The position numbers were made by a program, and so were the translations under genes. Of a DNA stretch of 64,000 bases, positions 24,112 through 36,360 are shown one piece after another. Origin of the DNA: Strongylocentrotus droebachiensis (lineage: Eukaryota; Echinodermata; Echinoidea; Camarodonta; Strongylocentrotidae); assembly GCA_035222895.1 (NCBI GenBank), contig JAVYIG010000173.1, positions 310,001 to 374,000 on the forward strand, in the 5' to 3' direction. The notes below the pieces were generated by a model, which did not search any database, was not told where the DNA came from, and worked only from the letters and a program-made list of their open reading frames with translations. The first letter of the stretch is position 1. Each line of letters begins with the position of its first letter.

Positions 24112-24391
24112 CCTTGGCGTAGCCTCAGGATGGGCACAAGGGGGAAAGTCGTCTCTCGTCCACCCCCACCAACCTCTCCCCATCAATGAAAGCTAAATGA
24201 AATAGGGGAAGACGAAAAGAGGGGAGAGTGAGGGACAGGGATGGTGAAAAGAAGACCCTACCACCCCTCTTACCCCCACCTCCTCGTAATTTATTAACTT
24301 TTTAATTGCATTTCATCGAATGGGTAAGACCGGCGCCCCCAATAATGCCGGTCACCCCCCTTTTAATATCTGAGTTCACGCTATGCCGCTT
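24112..24391. mobile_element. Degraded 280-bp hAT-type MITE with 8-bp target duplication
   Basis: The left end CCTTGGCGTAGCCTCAG and the reverse-complemented right end AAGCGGCATAGCGTGAAC share the core GGC(G/A)TAGC typical of hAT termini. CATTTAGC flanks both sides (24104-24111 and 24392-24399), the 8-bp duplication expected for hAT. The interior is C-rich then G/A-rich, and non-coding. Confidence 0.68.
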
Positions 24392-24399
24392 CATTTAGC

Positions 24400-27300
24400 A
24401 CCTAGGCCAATAACTTAATTGCTTTTCTTGCAGAGAAACGAGCGGGGAGGTGACAATGATTTTACCAGCTTCACAGCTTTTCATCGTTGAGAGTTTGGGG
24501 TAAGGGAATGTACAATATAGGCCGAAGTATGCTGTATTGGTACCACGTTTCTATGACATTTTGGCACATTTAATATGGGTATCGACTACCTTGCCCTTGC
24601 TTTTGCAAAATTCATGCTCCCCGCCCCCGCCCTGCCATTACCTGCCATCGCCCACTCTTTATCAATATCTTTTGTTTGGAAATGATGAAGTTTAATTGAG
24701 ATGCGTATACAATGAAAGATATTAAACATTCCTCCCCTTTCCCTTCTCACATTAGTCAATCATGCAATTTGCTGTTCTCTCATTGTCTCGTCTAGTTCAT
24801 TGTTGTTTCATGGTTGCAGTCTGTACCCAAAGTTGCCAATGGTATAGTATGTGGTCAATGGCTTCATTGACTACAGGCATGCCAGGCCTACATGTACATA
24901 TAAATCTTGAATATGCCCTTCACCACCACCATGCCCTAATATCGGCCACACCCTCTTGAATACCGCTTCTTCCGCCCATGGTTTCGTGGACATGTATAAT
25001 GATCATTACCGCTCATACTAACACAAGATCAACATGATGTGATCCTCATGGGTATCATAAGGAACCTGTTGAGTCATTCTATTGGTTTCTTCGTGATCAG
25101 CTTGATTGTATTTCTCTTATCATTCGGGTAAGTATCCTCACGCAATGGCGAGGCGGAAAACTCATCATCGTTACCAAAGTCGCGCCCACACCGAACGGCA
25201 AAAACGCCACAGAGCGCATCTTCTCCAGCACTGCAATTTAAAACCCTCTTACGCACAATCACACACATACTTACGTGTATTTCTCAGTGGCGTAATAAGC
25301 TTTGGGTGTGATAATACTTTCCAAGTGGGAGCAGCTCTGGGTTTAATTGAAGGGGTGGGTTTGAAACACATCTGGTGGGAAGCTTGATCTACGGACAGAG
25401 ATAGATTGAACAGAGCAGGGGTAGACGAGAAAGATAGGATGATTGATAAATGAAAATGTTCATACAAAGTGTACATGAATGTGAAAAAGAATGATTGATT
25501 TGTGGGTAGATTAACGAAACATGAATCACTTAGAGGCAGAGATCAAACATTTTTTGATCAAACATCAAACAGATCAAACATTTCTCGCTTTGGGGTTTTT
25601 CACATTCAGATGAATGGCGGGAAATCATCTCCTCTTCTGTTTTTTGTTGTTGTTGGTTTGTTTCTTTATTTATGACTAGTGAAACAAGGCATCCATTAAC
25701 TATTTGAAACGTATGTTCAGTCGATGAATTAGATCTCATTGGTTTATTCCAAAATGTGACATATTTCATTTCAACAACAAAAAAGGCAAACGACATGTGT
25801 ATTCACTTTTCGTTACCAACAGTCATGATAACCATGCATGGCAACATTCATGATGGAACATGGTAGATGGAAATAATAAAAAGACGAAATCCATGGCGAC
25901 GAGGACATTGAAAAACGTCAAGTGATGATGAACAAGGTCCAGTTATCAGCTCAGTCTGAATGGTATGAAGAAAGAAATGGTTATTCGATTATGAAAATGA
26001 AAGCGGTGTTCTGCTGCAGAGTTGATAGTCGTAGTTTGCTAGGTAAAGTATCACGACCGATTTTTCCAGACAAGCTTAACCATTGCATCTATGGGAACAC
26101 TCCAGCTCCAATCACAATGAAAAGCATTCAGAATTTTTTCTCGGTCACCTCTCTTTAAAAGCGGGGATCTGATTACACTACTCACCTATTTCTGCATGAA
26201 AGGAGAGTTCTGAAAGACGGGGGTGAACCAGACAACACAACATACACCTTGAACTTCAAATTTGCACTTTTAATCTTCTTTCATCAGAGCCAGAGTTTGA
26301 GAGCGAAAAACGAAGCCGTTGACCCTGATGTTTTAACGCATTGTTGTCGACCGTTATGTCGGGGGAGGGCTAGGCCTGAGCGAGAGGGGCACACTTTAGG
26401 CGGGCGGGGGTGGTGACATTATTAAGCTTCAGACAGTATGATATGAATGTTGACGATTTGAACTTCGTGGTAGAAAAGAACAAAACAAAAACAAGATACA
26501 TGAAACCGACTTATTCGTGACTAATTGATCAAAGTGCTTTATTATGGGGCCTGTCATTTAAAGCACTCAAGTATGCATTCAAGATGGAGACTACTAAATC
26601 ATGGTCATTTCTAGAGCAAAGGTCATTGATAATTAAAGTTGGAGGCCTAATAACAGTATATTGTGTCATTTAACTATTGTTCCAGAACAATTGATTGCAT
26701 AAACGCCGGTGTAGCTTAATGACCAAGAAATAACGTCTTTATTTCAAAGGTTTAGGCGTTATTATAGTGATATGATAACAGAAATGATCATGGTTATATT
26801 TTTTTCCGAAATTCATTGAAATCTTTGTAAATACAAGTACTTATTGCACACACGGATTGCATTGATGTCTCTTTAGGTGTTTTACTTTCTAAATCTAAAT
26901 AATTATGTAAGCTCTTTAATGCATCACGTTTGACATGTCTTTTTGACAACAAACCTCTACAAGAAGATACAATATTCTTAATAGGATAAACAAACGTTTT
27001 TATTGATCAAATTAATATTGACCTTGCCAATGCAATATAGAACCTTTGAAGTTCGTCCCATAGTCTGGTTGGCCGAGTCTCGCTCGGGTGGAGACAATAA
27101 AGCATTTCAGGTTGAATTGGTTTGATGGCTCCCATTGGTTCGTGCCACGCTCTCCCCTGACCGGATAATCTCCCTGTGGAAAACTCAGAAGAAAACACAG
27201 CAAAGTAAAGAAACCAATCGCCCGCCCATATCCACCCCAGATTGATTTATAGCCCTCTGTAAACCAACCCAAAAGAATAATATTTCTCTTTCGCATGCCA

Positions 27301-29585
27301 CTGCGATTCTACTTCAAATGAATATATTTTTCACCTTACTTCTTCTCTGGAATAATGTACTTTATAGACAACTTGTCTCAAGAAACATTCCTTTTCGACA
27401 CGCCTCGTTAAGTTCTTAACCCTTAACGTGCGCTTATTCCCTGATACGGTTATGCATGTGTGATTTAAAGATTTACATGAACATACGGGATTTTCCCCAC
27501 CTACGTTACAATTGTTATGAAAATTAATACAAAAGTCATGAATGTATTTGTTATTCGGTCACTGAACTCCCGTGTTTGCCTACGTTTAATGTCTTAAACA
27601 TTTGTCAAAAAGATTCACACAAACGTCTCTTCTCGAGCTGTAAATAAATAATTCAGCCGTATTTTGAGGGTTAATAAAGTTTGATGGAACTATCGAGAAC
27701 TAAAGGTTTTTTGGAAGCGCACGAATGTTTTTATTTCGTCTTTAGAAATCGAAGAGATCGTCATTTGCACAAGTGCTAATCTCCCAGCATGCCCCGCGGC
27801 AATTTCTACTCCCACTTCACAATAGTAGCTGCCCCTCCCCAAATCGCTTTTCTTGCTGAATTACGTGTTGGTTTTTAGCACTTGCCGTCCCAACAATGTA
27901 CTCGAGATTTTCAATAGCTTGGATTGTTGATCAGAAAGCTGATCTGCTCTTGACCTTTTACGATTTGTCATCGTTCATTTGAAACTTTCTATGTACTTTA
28001 GGCGAACTTGGCAAGTGGTAGAATACACTGGCATTAAATGGCAGCCGACATAGTTCCTTCGTGCCGATTGTTGGTATTTTTAATCCCGCCATGCCCCCTC
28101 GGTGAGGAATTTGTTTTCATATAAGAGCCCAAAATGCATTATTTGTGTTATTTTCTATGATTACCCCATCTGCCGTTCCTAAAACCGTTTCAAATGAGCG
28201 GCGTGAGCTCGCATGTTTAACGCCAACCGTGGCCCAGTCTCCCCTTGCTTCTGGCGACCATGGGACTATAACGGGACAACCCGATGAATGAATTAGTTAA
28301 CAGTCAATATGCTTTATAGAGATCGGGTGAACTACTTTCTAACCAAATTTGTTACAGTTTTTGTCCTCAAGGTTTAGCCTACTTAATACCCGACAGACTT
28401 TGCACTTTATATCAAGTTCAATAAAACAAACCGTAAAAATGGTAGTGTTGCTCAATTTCACTTACTTTGTTCCACACAGTATTGTAACAAAGCGTGTCCC
28501 AGACAACGGTATAACAAAATATTCAAATGAATATAAACAAAACAATGAATGAAATACGTAACAATTTATGTGATAATTGATTTGAAAAGAAAAATGAAAG
28601 CCTGAAAATGAAACAACATAATAACACAAAGGAGAATGATGTAAGAAAGAAAATATTACAACGGTACAGGGTGTTGTGACAAGAGTATCGCAACATCTAT
28701 TAAGATGATAATTAAATGTCTCTTTTGACACTTGTCTTGTGAAAGCTTAGTCTCACTTTTCTATAGAAGGTAAGGTGGGAGGAATGAATGTCACCGCACT
28801 GGTCCTACTCGGTAGTGGTCCTATGTAAGATGATTACACCTCATTCCGTATTATTCGCCATTAGGAACAAACGTGTAAGACTAACCCTAACTCCAATCCT
28901 AACCCTAGCCCTATACTACCTACTCCAATCCTATCACTTTGCGTTTGGTGGGGAAAGTGGTGTGTAGGACCAGTGGACCAACGATGACATATTAACTTAC
29001 ACAATGTAGGACTTATTACGATGTTGATGCTTTGTTTGTGTGCGCATATATGTGTGTTCGTCAATAAGTGTGTGCGTGTGCGTGTGCGTGAGAAGTTTGT
29101 TTGACGGGTGCATTATACGCCTGTCCTTTTATAAATGCATAAACAGAATGAGGTGAGAGATATTAATAAATATAAAGATTATGAGATATGACTGATATAG
29201 GAAAAAAACATAAAAGGTGGGAGGAGGGGAAGGAGATGAGAAAGTAGTAATAATAGTTACTTTTCATCGGATTTAAAAACTAATCGTCTTTACTTTAATG
29301 TAATCATGATATTATAAATATGGAAAAACGTTTTTTTTTAACGAAAAAGCAAAGCGAAACAAAACAAACCAATCATTCATAACGAGGATACAAAATACTT
29401 TGTATATATGTTTATACATGTTCTTACTTATTCTTTGTTGCTGTTATGAGTTTATGTTCATAATTTTTGTATTATTATATTTCTTTTTAAAACTATTGTT
29501 CCTCATTATGTTTAACAGGGCCTCATGGATTAAGACCACCGTTATTGGTGATAATTAGTCACCCTGTCTAAATATCAGATATAAA
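24400..29585. other. Non-coding DNA, little structure
   Basis: No exon is recognised in 5 kb. It holds a short G-rich patch at about 26355-26415, a 12-bp inverted repeat (28797-28808 and 28964-28975) around CCTAACCCTA-like words, a short GTGCGT run near 29068-29090, and many A/T runs. All open frames are short and without domains. Confidence 0.4.
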
Positions 29586-29730
29586 GAGACAAAGAAAGAA
29601 AGAAAGAAAGAAAGAGAGAGTGTGTAGGGGTGGGGAGAAAGCGAGAGAGAGATGGATGGATAGTTAAAGAGAGAGAAATATAAAGAGAGAAGGAGGGAGT
29701 AATTGAGGGGAGAGACAGAGAGAGAGGATA
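29586..29730. repeat. Purine-rich (GAAA)n/(GA)n tract
   Basis: AAAGAAAGAAAG repeats pass into GAGAGA runs interspersed with GATGGATGGA. The serine- and leucine-rich minus-strand frame is a product of the repeat. Confidence 0.85.
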
Positions 29731-31710
29731 TATTAAAATTCCAACTTGAACTTGAATGTTTGGGTTCAATGACCTGAGGAACGTTCTTGGACTCCTTGGC
29801 CGTAGTTCATCTCCTGGTCAGGAGCGAATTATGACTTGACTCTCCCTACAGGAGGGGGTCAGGGCGAGGGGAGCGAAATGTTGTTATGCTCTTAACGACA
29901 TTGGATTAAACAGCTTTATCGTCAACATTTCCAATTGAGATTCATGTGCCACACATGGAGAGCAGGGAAAACATCTTTATATCAACCACTTTTCATGCAT
30001 GATTTTATTACCGTATGACTAATTTTGTGACGATTGTAAAAAGTAATACAATTTTCATCTTTTCTCTCACCTGTCATGTTAAATGCCGGAACGAACATTC
30101 TTAAAACTGCCTTAAGGTTTTTGGTGTCAACCTGGAAAAATTCAGTCGCGGCCTCTCCTTGCCCTTTCTTCTGATAGATATGCAATGAGTGGTTGGTGTG
30201 ACATTGATGTATCAGCTAGACATTTATCCATCTCAAAAGTCACATTTGTTTGACGTATCCTAGTCATAAACTCTGACGGACTTTTAACACAATTTAAATA
30301 TTATAGTTATGTTAAGGATGAAAACAAATGATTGAATTCATACTGACTCCTCCATGTATACCTATCATTTATGTATGCTGTCCCTCGTTCATATTATTAC
30401 ATTACTTTGCTTGGTTTATAGATATAACTGAATCCTACTCTTCAACAAATATTGTCGACTAATTTGACTCTGTTCTAGCCATATACACAATCTACACAAA
30501 CTCATGGGCTATACTAAATAATACGTCGGATCTTCAAAGGTTGTTAAACTTTAAGTCTACCTTACGGTCAGGCCTATAATAAGCCAAGAAAAGCAAGATG
30601 CTAGATTTTCTTAAAACTGTAGTTGATAAATAACAAAACCAACTTCCACATCGTCCCTTTCGGCAATTTCAAAAATAAAATTGGGCAAATGTTTAAGGGG
30701 TGAAACATTATTGAACCCGATCAAATATCTTTAATTGTCGGATTCGTTTGTTGACTTCGTTCGGCCAGTCATCCGGGCACTTCCATCAGAGTGGGTTCAT
30801 CATAAACAGTACACTGTAATTATTTTACCCATGGTGTGCATTTGAGAAATCATGTATTTTCGTATCATTATTATAGCTCTTCCCGTCACCTAGCAAGGCC
30901 TTTAACGAAAGGTGCATACCTGTTATGTTATTGTCTTGGCGGTGCTGTCCCAAGAATTGAAAGAGAGAGGAAGAAGTTATTTCGGGGGGTCTTTTTTTCT
31001 TCTTCATTTTGGTGTGTAATCTTATCACGGAGTGACGACATTTGGTTGATTTGATTTATCAAACGTCGAGTGAGAGATAGGAGTCGTCTTTCCAGAGGAC
31101 AAGGCTATGATGTACCTGAATGTTATCAGGTTCAATGGCACGAGCAACATCTACAGGCCGTGTAGAAAAAAAAAAGAAAAACAAAATTTAATGTTATTTT
31201 CGGGCTTTTCTTTCCCGATTTCTGTTGGTACATTTCACATCCCAAGTACCATTTTGACAAGAATCGTCGATCTTATTTTTGACTGCTATTTACCCTATTA
31301 GAAAAAAAAAACATTAAAAAACCGTCGGTATTTGCCAAATCCGAGTTTTGCATTAGTAGTGCGCGTGCGCGACTTGTCGCTTTATTACATACGATCGGAA
31401 TTATTTACCGCTGTTTCGAGAGCATTTACATTGCGAAAAAGGGTGAAATTTCCGCATGTGTTTAAAAAAAAAAGATACTTCAGAGGTGAATTTTTCGATT
31501 TCGAAACACCTAAATGTGAGAAACATAGACGACTTTTGCTTGCAGTGTACATTTACGGTGTTAAAATGACTTTTTTTTTTAAAGTTTCATTTCACCGACA
31601 ACCTCTGTCATAGGCATCCCAGTAGACCGACACCTAAAGATACCGACAATATCGAATATGAACACGTGAATTTGGGCAAATACCCAGTTTCCTACATTGC
31701 CCATCCCATG
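29731..31710. other. AT-rich non-coding DNA
   Basis: No exon, RNA gene or transposon end is recognised. Short A runs occur at 31165-31185 and 31460-31475. Confidence 0.35.
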
Positions 31711-31865
31711 GCTGTAAGCAGGCGCGGATCCAGGATTTCTTAGGGGGGGGGGCCCAAATTTGAAATTATGCGAGGAAAATATTGGTACGTAATGGTGACC
31801 AACAGTGACGTAATGCGGGGGGGGGGGTCGTTGCAGGGAGGGGCGAGTCCCCCCCCCCCCCCTCC

Positions 31866-32570
31866 TCCGCGAACGCGGAAGTTTTGACGTTTCATTAAAT
31901 TATTAGAGAAAGAAGACGATTCGTTGTACCGTTCTCAAAAATAATTCTCGTCTGAATTTAGTTTTTCCCCTCCCGCGCAAAGCGCGAAAAAATTTACGAT
32001 TTATTAAATTATTACGATTCTTTGGAGAGCTCTCGACACTTAATCCTCGTCTGAATTCAGGTTCCCCCCCCCCCCCCTCTCGCGCGAAGCGCGGAAGCTT
32101 TTACGTTTCATTAAATCATTAGAGAAAGAACACGATTCGTTGTACAGTTCTCGACTCTTAATCCTCGTCCGAATTCAGGTCCCCCCCTCCCCCTTCCCGC
32201 GCAAAGCGCGGAAGCTTTTAAGTTTCATAAGATTATGAGAGAAAGAAGACGATTGGCTGTACAGTTCTCGACTCTTAATCCTCGTCTGAATTCAGGTTCC
32301 CCCCTGCCGCGCGAAGCGCTGAAGTTTTTAATTTTCATTAAGTCATTAGAGAAAGAAGACGATTTGTTGTACCGTTCTCGAAAATAATCCTCGGCGCGAA
32401 GCTTTTACGTTTCATTAAATCATTAAAAATTCGTATTACCGTTCTCGCCTCTGAATCCTCGTCTGAATTCAGGTTCCCCACTCACGCGCTTCGCGCGGAA
32501 GCTTTGACGTTGCACAAGATTATGAGAGAAAGAAGACGATTCGCTGTACCGTTCTCTATACTCTTAATCC
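31866..32570. repeat. Satellite of about seven 85-115-bp units inside the hAT element
   Basis: Each unit has, in order, a short palindrome (CGCGCGAAGCGCGG or a variant), GAAGCTTTTACGTTTCATTA, AGAGAAAGAAGACGATTCG, TGTACCGTTCTCGACTCTTA, CCTCGTCTGAATTCAGGT, then a C run. Units start near 31866, 31973, 32080, 32197, 32307, 32393 (truncated) and 32485. The C runs joining units vary in length, pointing to repeated slippage. Confidence 0.85.
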
Positions 32571-32664
32571 TTTTTTCAAAGGTGTTCTTTGTTTGCTCCT
32601 TTTTCTTCCTACGTCCTCTTCCGATTTGGGGGACCCCCCCCCCCCCCCTGGCTACGCGCCTGCG

Positions 32665-32860
32665 GTCAGATAAACACATTTTGATACCTTGTCCGACCCC
32701 GCAAGCTAAGGGGTTTAAGGCAATAAATTGCAGTCAGATAAGCATTCAGGGGCCCGCCTTAGGGCCCCTGGTGGGTCGAGGCGGCTAAGCCGGCCCCGGA
32801 AGCTCAGGGGTTTTAGGCGTTTAATTTAGGTCAGATGAGCATTTTTTTGTATACCTTATT
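32665..32860. repeat. Diverged tandem duplication inside the hAT element
   Basis: Two segments share GTCAGATAA/GTCAGATGA with CATTTTGATACCTT/CATTTTTTTGTATACCTT and CCCGCAAGCTAAGGGGTTTA/CCCGGAAGCTCAGGGGTTTT. They are separated by a GGGGCCCGCC-type inverted patch (GGGGCCC...GGGCCCC near 32750-32770). Confidence 0.5.
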
Positions 32861-33381
32861 ATTTTATGACACTGGCAGTTAACTATTCTTTCTTTCTTGC
32901 TCTCATTCTATTTTATTTCTCTTTAATATACTTTTTAAAAAAAGTGGGGGGGGGGGCTCGAGGCTCCCAATCACCGCCCCACCTCGGGCCTGACATGTAG
33001 GAATCTCAAGAATCATATTTCTTGCCTGGCTGTAAATTTAGTAATTTGTCATTCTCCAACAAACACATATTAACAAACGTATTTACTAAAAAGTAAGGAA
33101 AAATCTCGAAAATTATGTCATTTCTTTCCCTTTCCTTCCTTCTCTCTTATTTTTTTGATTGGGGGGGGGGGGGGGGTCAACAGCCTGGGAGGCAAGGCCC
33201 TTTCGGCCCCCCGATCTCCTTCTTCCCCCTTTTCTTTTTTTTTTCTTCCTCTTCTTTCTTTCCCTTCTCTCCTTTTTCCCTTCTTTTCCTTTCTTCTCTT
33301 TTTTTTTTTTTTTTTTTTTGCGGGGGGGGGGGGGGCCAAGGCACGCTCGGCCCCCCCCCTGGATCCGCGCCTGGCTGTAAG

Positions 33382-34617
33382 TCTCTTACTTTTGCTGTTG
33401 TTACATAATTATACATGTTTATAAGATGATGAAGCGGATCCTAAGCAAATGATTGGTCGAGAGCGTACACGTGACCAGGCATTTACTTTGCCTAACACGT
33501 AATTTTAATAATGACCGGTCATTAGTAAAATCATGTTATAAAGAATCCTTTGATAAAACAAATAAACATCATCTTATAAAACAAATAATACACATCATTT
33601 TGTTCGGGCATAAGAACAATTACCCACACAAGGTACTCTCCCGAGGCGATCACTGCGTTGTATTATTTGTATAATTAGTAATGGTATTTTACTTTGAAAT
33701 ACACTATTATGGATGTCCTATTTTGTCAAAACAATGCCTTGTAGGATCTCATATCGTATGGAGAGCAATCTGAGATTACCTGTCGCTTTACTTACTGCTT
33801 GAGATATATCTTCGTGCTAAGAAAATTCACAATGATGCAACAGTAAGAACATTTTACAAAGAAGGATTCTTGTATTTGAGTTAAGACATAAAAATCCGAT
33901 AAAATAACAATATTATGTTACTGTTTACTAATTGCGCTTTCACAGAATATATACGATTGCATATTTCTTAGAACAGTACCAGAGAGAGTGTTATTTTTCT
34001 TTGAGCAATCTATACTTCTAGGGAAAGGTTTTCTGAACTTTGAACAATGTGGGAGGTTACAGTCGAAGATGTAACATGACGTGAAATTCTTTTAGATTTT
34101 TTGCGACAAATCATTGCATTACCACGAGGTTAAATAATAGCTGGAAATACCTTAAGTTGATCGACGTTTAAAAAATAGAAACACGTGGCAATATTTTCCT
34201 AATCGTATTGAGAGTGCGAAACTTAAAAAGAAATGTCTGGTATCAAATTAAGTCGCTGGACTTTGGATTTGCTGCTCGATAGGTAAGATTTTAGACAGCT
34301 TAAAATAATCATTAAGAACGATTAGGTTTTTTATTCTAGTACGATAAAAATATATAATTGGAAACTTTCAATGAGTTATGCCGAGTTGTATTACTACGAG
34401 TTGTCTACACAAAGCTAACCAATAAGAATATGTCGAACATGTTCGAAATGCTTAACGACCCTCGATTAATTAAGCCGAGGAATCCTGAATCAAAACCCAT
34501 GAAGGCGTCATCAGGATCAATGCATTTTTTACCAGTGGGCCCTGCAATCATCTTTACACCAGCGATTGCCAGGAACCCAATCACACCATCACGGAGAATG
34601 GTAAATGTGGATTGATT
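33382..34617. other. AT-rich non-coding DNA
   Basis: No exon is recognised with confidence. A phrase around 33990-34022 (CTTTGAGCAATCTATACTTC) has a diverged relative at about 35655-35680, suggesting an old dispersed repeat. A small open stretch at 34233-34282 ending in AG|GTAAGA is discussed in the findings. Confidence 0.35.
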
Positions 34618-34685
34618 TGGCCGAAATTCGAACCCTTAGCCCTAGGATTAAGAGTCAAGCGACTGAACCACGATACATCCACAGT
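34618..34685 (-). mobile_element. Decayed tRNA(Lys)-like SINE head, antisense
   Basis: Read on the minus strand, GTGGTTCAGTCGCTTGACTC is followed by TTAATCCTAGGGC and AAGGGTTCGAATTTCGGCC. That gives a box A-like start, a loop resembling the CUU anticodon loop of tRNA-Lys, and a good box B. The acceptor stem does not pair and no body was traced, so a SINE head is more likely than a tRNA gene. Confidence 0.5.
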
Positions 34686-36057
34686 TCTTCTTCCCGAGAA
34701 AACTCTGGCTGCAACTCGGCATCTAATCTCTGCAATTTTGAGATGGGATTTAAAGCTAATCTTGAACTCGAATGTCGAGGGAACATGGCTATAATATATT
34801 CTGGATTGTTTATCTTGCAGTAGATTGATTGCTTAAACCAGTAAAATAAAAACAACCTCACAAAAACTTGCTGGAAATCATCTTCAATAAAAACCACTAC
34901 TCTCATTTGCACATTATAGTGCCCTGTGTTAAGCACATGGTGTCAGGCCTACTCCCCTTGATGTCCTTATCTTTCTATGCTCATTACTCGGCCCCTGTAC
35001 ATTTTCTACCAAAATCGTGCTGTACATGTCATTTACCTGTAATCTTGAACATTCAGTGCAAGTTTTGTTGGATTCTGTGAGAAATTATTTTCTATCATTA
35101 CCAGAACTGAAGCTCATCTTCAAGGTTCATTTCGTAAAAGAAGCGGAACTTTAATCCCCCTTCTAGGAAAATATTTATCATGTCTCTTTCTATTCAATGA
35201 TTGGTTACATCGAAAGAGCACCTTTGAACACCTTTGGGACGACCATAGATCTTCAACAGAGGTCCACAATACGAACCATTGTGAGATAGATCTACGAGGA
35301 ACGCTTCCATCTCTGTTCAGATAATTTGCGATCGTTGAAGAGGCAGTGGGCCACTGCTTGGGTAAGGGTTTAATCACTTAATTTCCACTCGCAGCTGTGA
35401 ATGTCCTTACGTGTGTCTGTCTGACCGGGTGGTTCGGCGTGGAGCCGATGCCCTCCTATGCCGGTATGTTCCTGGTGTGGCATACAATGGTGTTGGTGGT
35501 TGATAATATTTATCAAGTTTAACTTTGCAATTCAAATTGATTTATAGAAATTGGAAAATGTAGTGAAATTATCACTGCATTTAAACATTTAAAATATGTT
35601 ATCAATATCCCTTATGATTGACCAGATTTTAAGAAAAAGCAGAAAAGGGATATTATTCTTTGAACAATCTATAGTTCTGGGTAATTATTGTTTACGATTA
35701 AAATGAAAAAGTTATCAAACAATGTACGGTTCCTGTTATAGTTGGCGATAGGAACAGTGCTTGAGAATCACCTGACTATGTTTTTTTGGCGACATTATTT
35801 ATAATTACTGTATTAAAAGCAGAGTCATGTTCATGAAGGAAAAGCATACATCCTCCTTTTTTGGAACCCCAATGTATATGTATGTCATGTATAAAGTTTC
35901 TTACTAGCATATGGACTACTTTTTCATGTGAGATTCAAAACAACCACAACAGTCAACGAATTTCTGTCACTAACATTAATTCCTGAGCCGAATCATGTAC
36001 TTTGGTTGTAGATTCCACAGAAGATCAGCCATAACCCATTATTCCCATTAACCTTGG
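34686..36057. other. AT-rich non-coding DNA
   Basis: No exon, RNA gene or structured transposon is recognised. Confidence 0.35.
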
Positions 36058-36127
36058 GTTGCCGTGGTTACGTGTGGCTCCTCCCCACCAATCAGGGCAT
36101 TTGTAAGAAAAGAGTGACAATGCAAAT
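36058..36127. promoter_or_regulatory. X-box / CCAAT / octamer motif cluster
   Basis: GTTGCCGTGGTTAC at 36058-36071 fits the RFX X-box half-site pattern GTTNCC-NN-GGNNAC. ACCAATCAG, a canonical NF-Y CCAAT box, follows with CCAAT at 36088-36092, and ATGCAAAT, an exact POU octamer, is at 36120-36127. The spacing resembles a compact promoter. No coding exon is recognised on either side, so this could mark an unannotated promoter or an enhancer, or be chance. Confidence 0.35.
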
Positions 36128-36278
36128 AGGGTCAACCTTCCGTTTAGTTGGTCGGCAGATCGAGCCATCCCGTTTGGGAATGACTGATTAGTCGATGTAG
36201 ACCGATACTTCCCTGCCGCCCTATTTCTCGCTACCTCTTTTAATCAATTTACCTCTATGTACATGTACATCTTCCCAT

Positions 36279-36279
36279 A

Positions 36280-36316
<37 letters not shown>

Positions 36317-36360
36317 TTCTCTCTCTCCCTCTCCCTCTCTTTCGTGCTTTTCCCCTCCCT
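36279..36360. repeat. (CT)n microsatellite
   Basis: CTCTCT runs interrupted by TTT and CCC, ending in TTTCGTGC. Leucine/serine and arginine/glutamate frames across it are products of the repeat. Confidence 0.92.

Larger units (their letters stand above)
31719..33373. mobile_element. 1655-bp non-autonomous hAT element with 8-bp target duplication
   Basis: The left terminus CAGGCGCGGATCCAGG is matched by the exact reverse complement at the right end. GCTGTAAG is duplicated on both sides (31711-31718 and 33374-33381), the 8-bp signature of hAT transposition. No transposase is encoded. The interior holds a satellite of about seven units (31866-32570), a diverged duplication at about 32665-32860, and several long poly(C), poly(G) and poly(T) runs. 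Proline- and phenylalanine-rich open frames at 33115-33424 are low-complexity artefacts of those runs. Confidence 0.88.

Noticed and set aside
25286-25296. CAGTGGCGTAA, resembling a hAT terminus
   Set aside because: No matching inverted end or 8-bp duplication was found nearby.
25106-25387. 93-codon frame with histidine- and arginine-rich start
   Set aside because: No domain is recognised and an antisense frame is also open. It lacks repeat or splice support.
28881-28920. CCTAACCCTA-like interstitial telomere repeat
   Set aside because: Only a few degenerate words and no run of the TTAGGG unit.
31866-32570. Regular repeats that could suggest a CRISPR array
   Set aside because: Units are long and similar throughout with no unique spacers, they lie in a hAT element, and the window is eukaryotic.
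33115-33424. Glycine/proline/phenylalanine-rich frames and their lysine-rich antisense
   Set aside because: They arise from poly(G), poly(C) and poly(T) runs within the hAT element.
36058-36127. Resemblance to an MHC class II promoter (X box, Y box, octamer)
   Set aside because: The CCAAT box is in the opposite orientation, the X2 site is lacking, and invertebrate deuterostomes are not known to have MHC class II genes. Kept only as a generic motif cluster.
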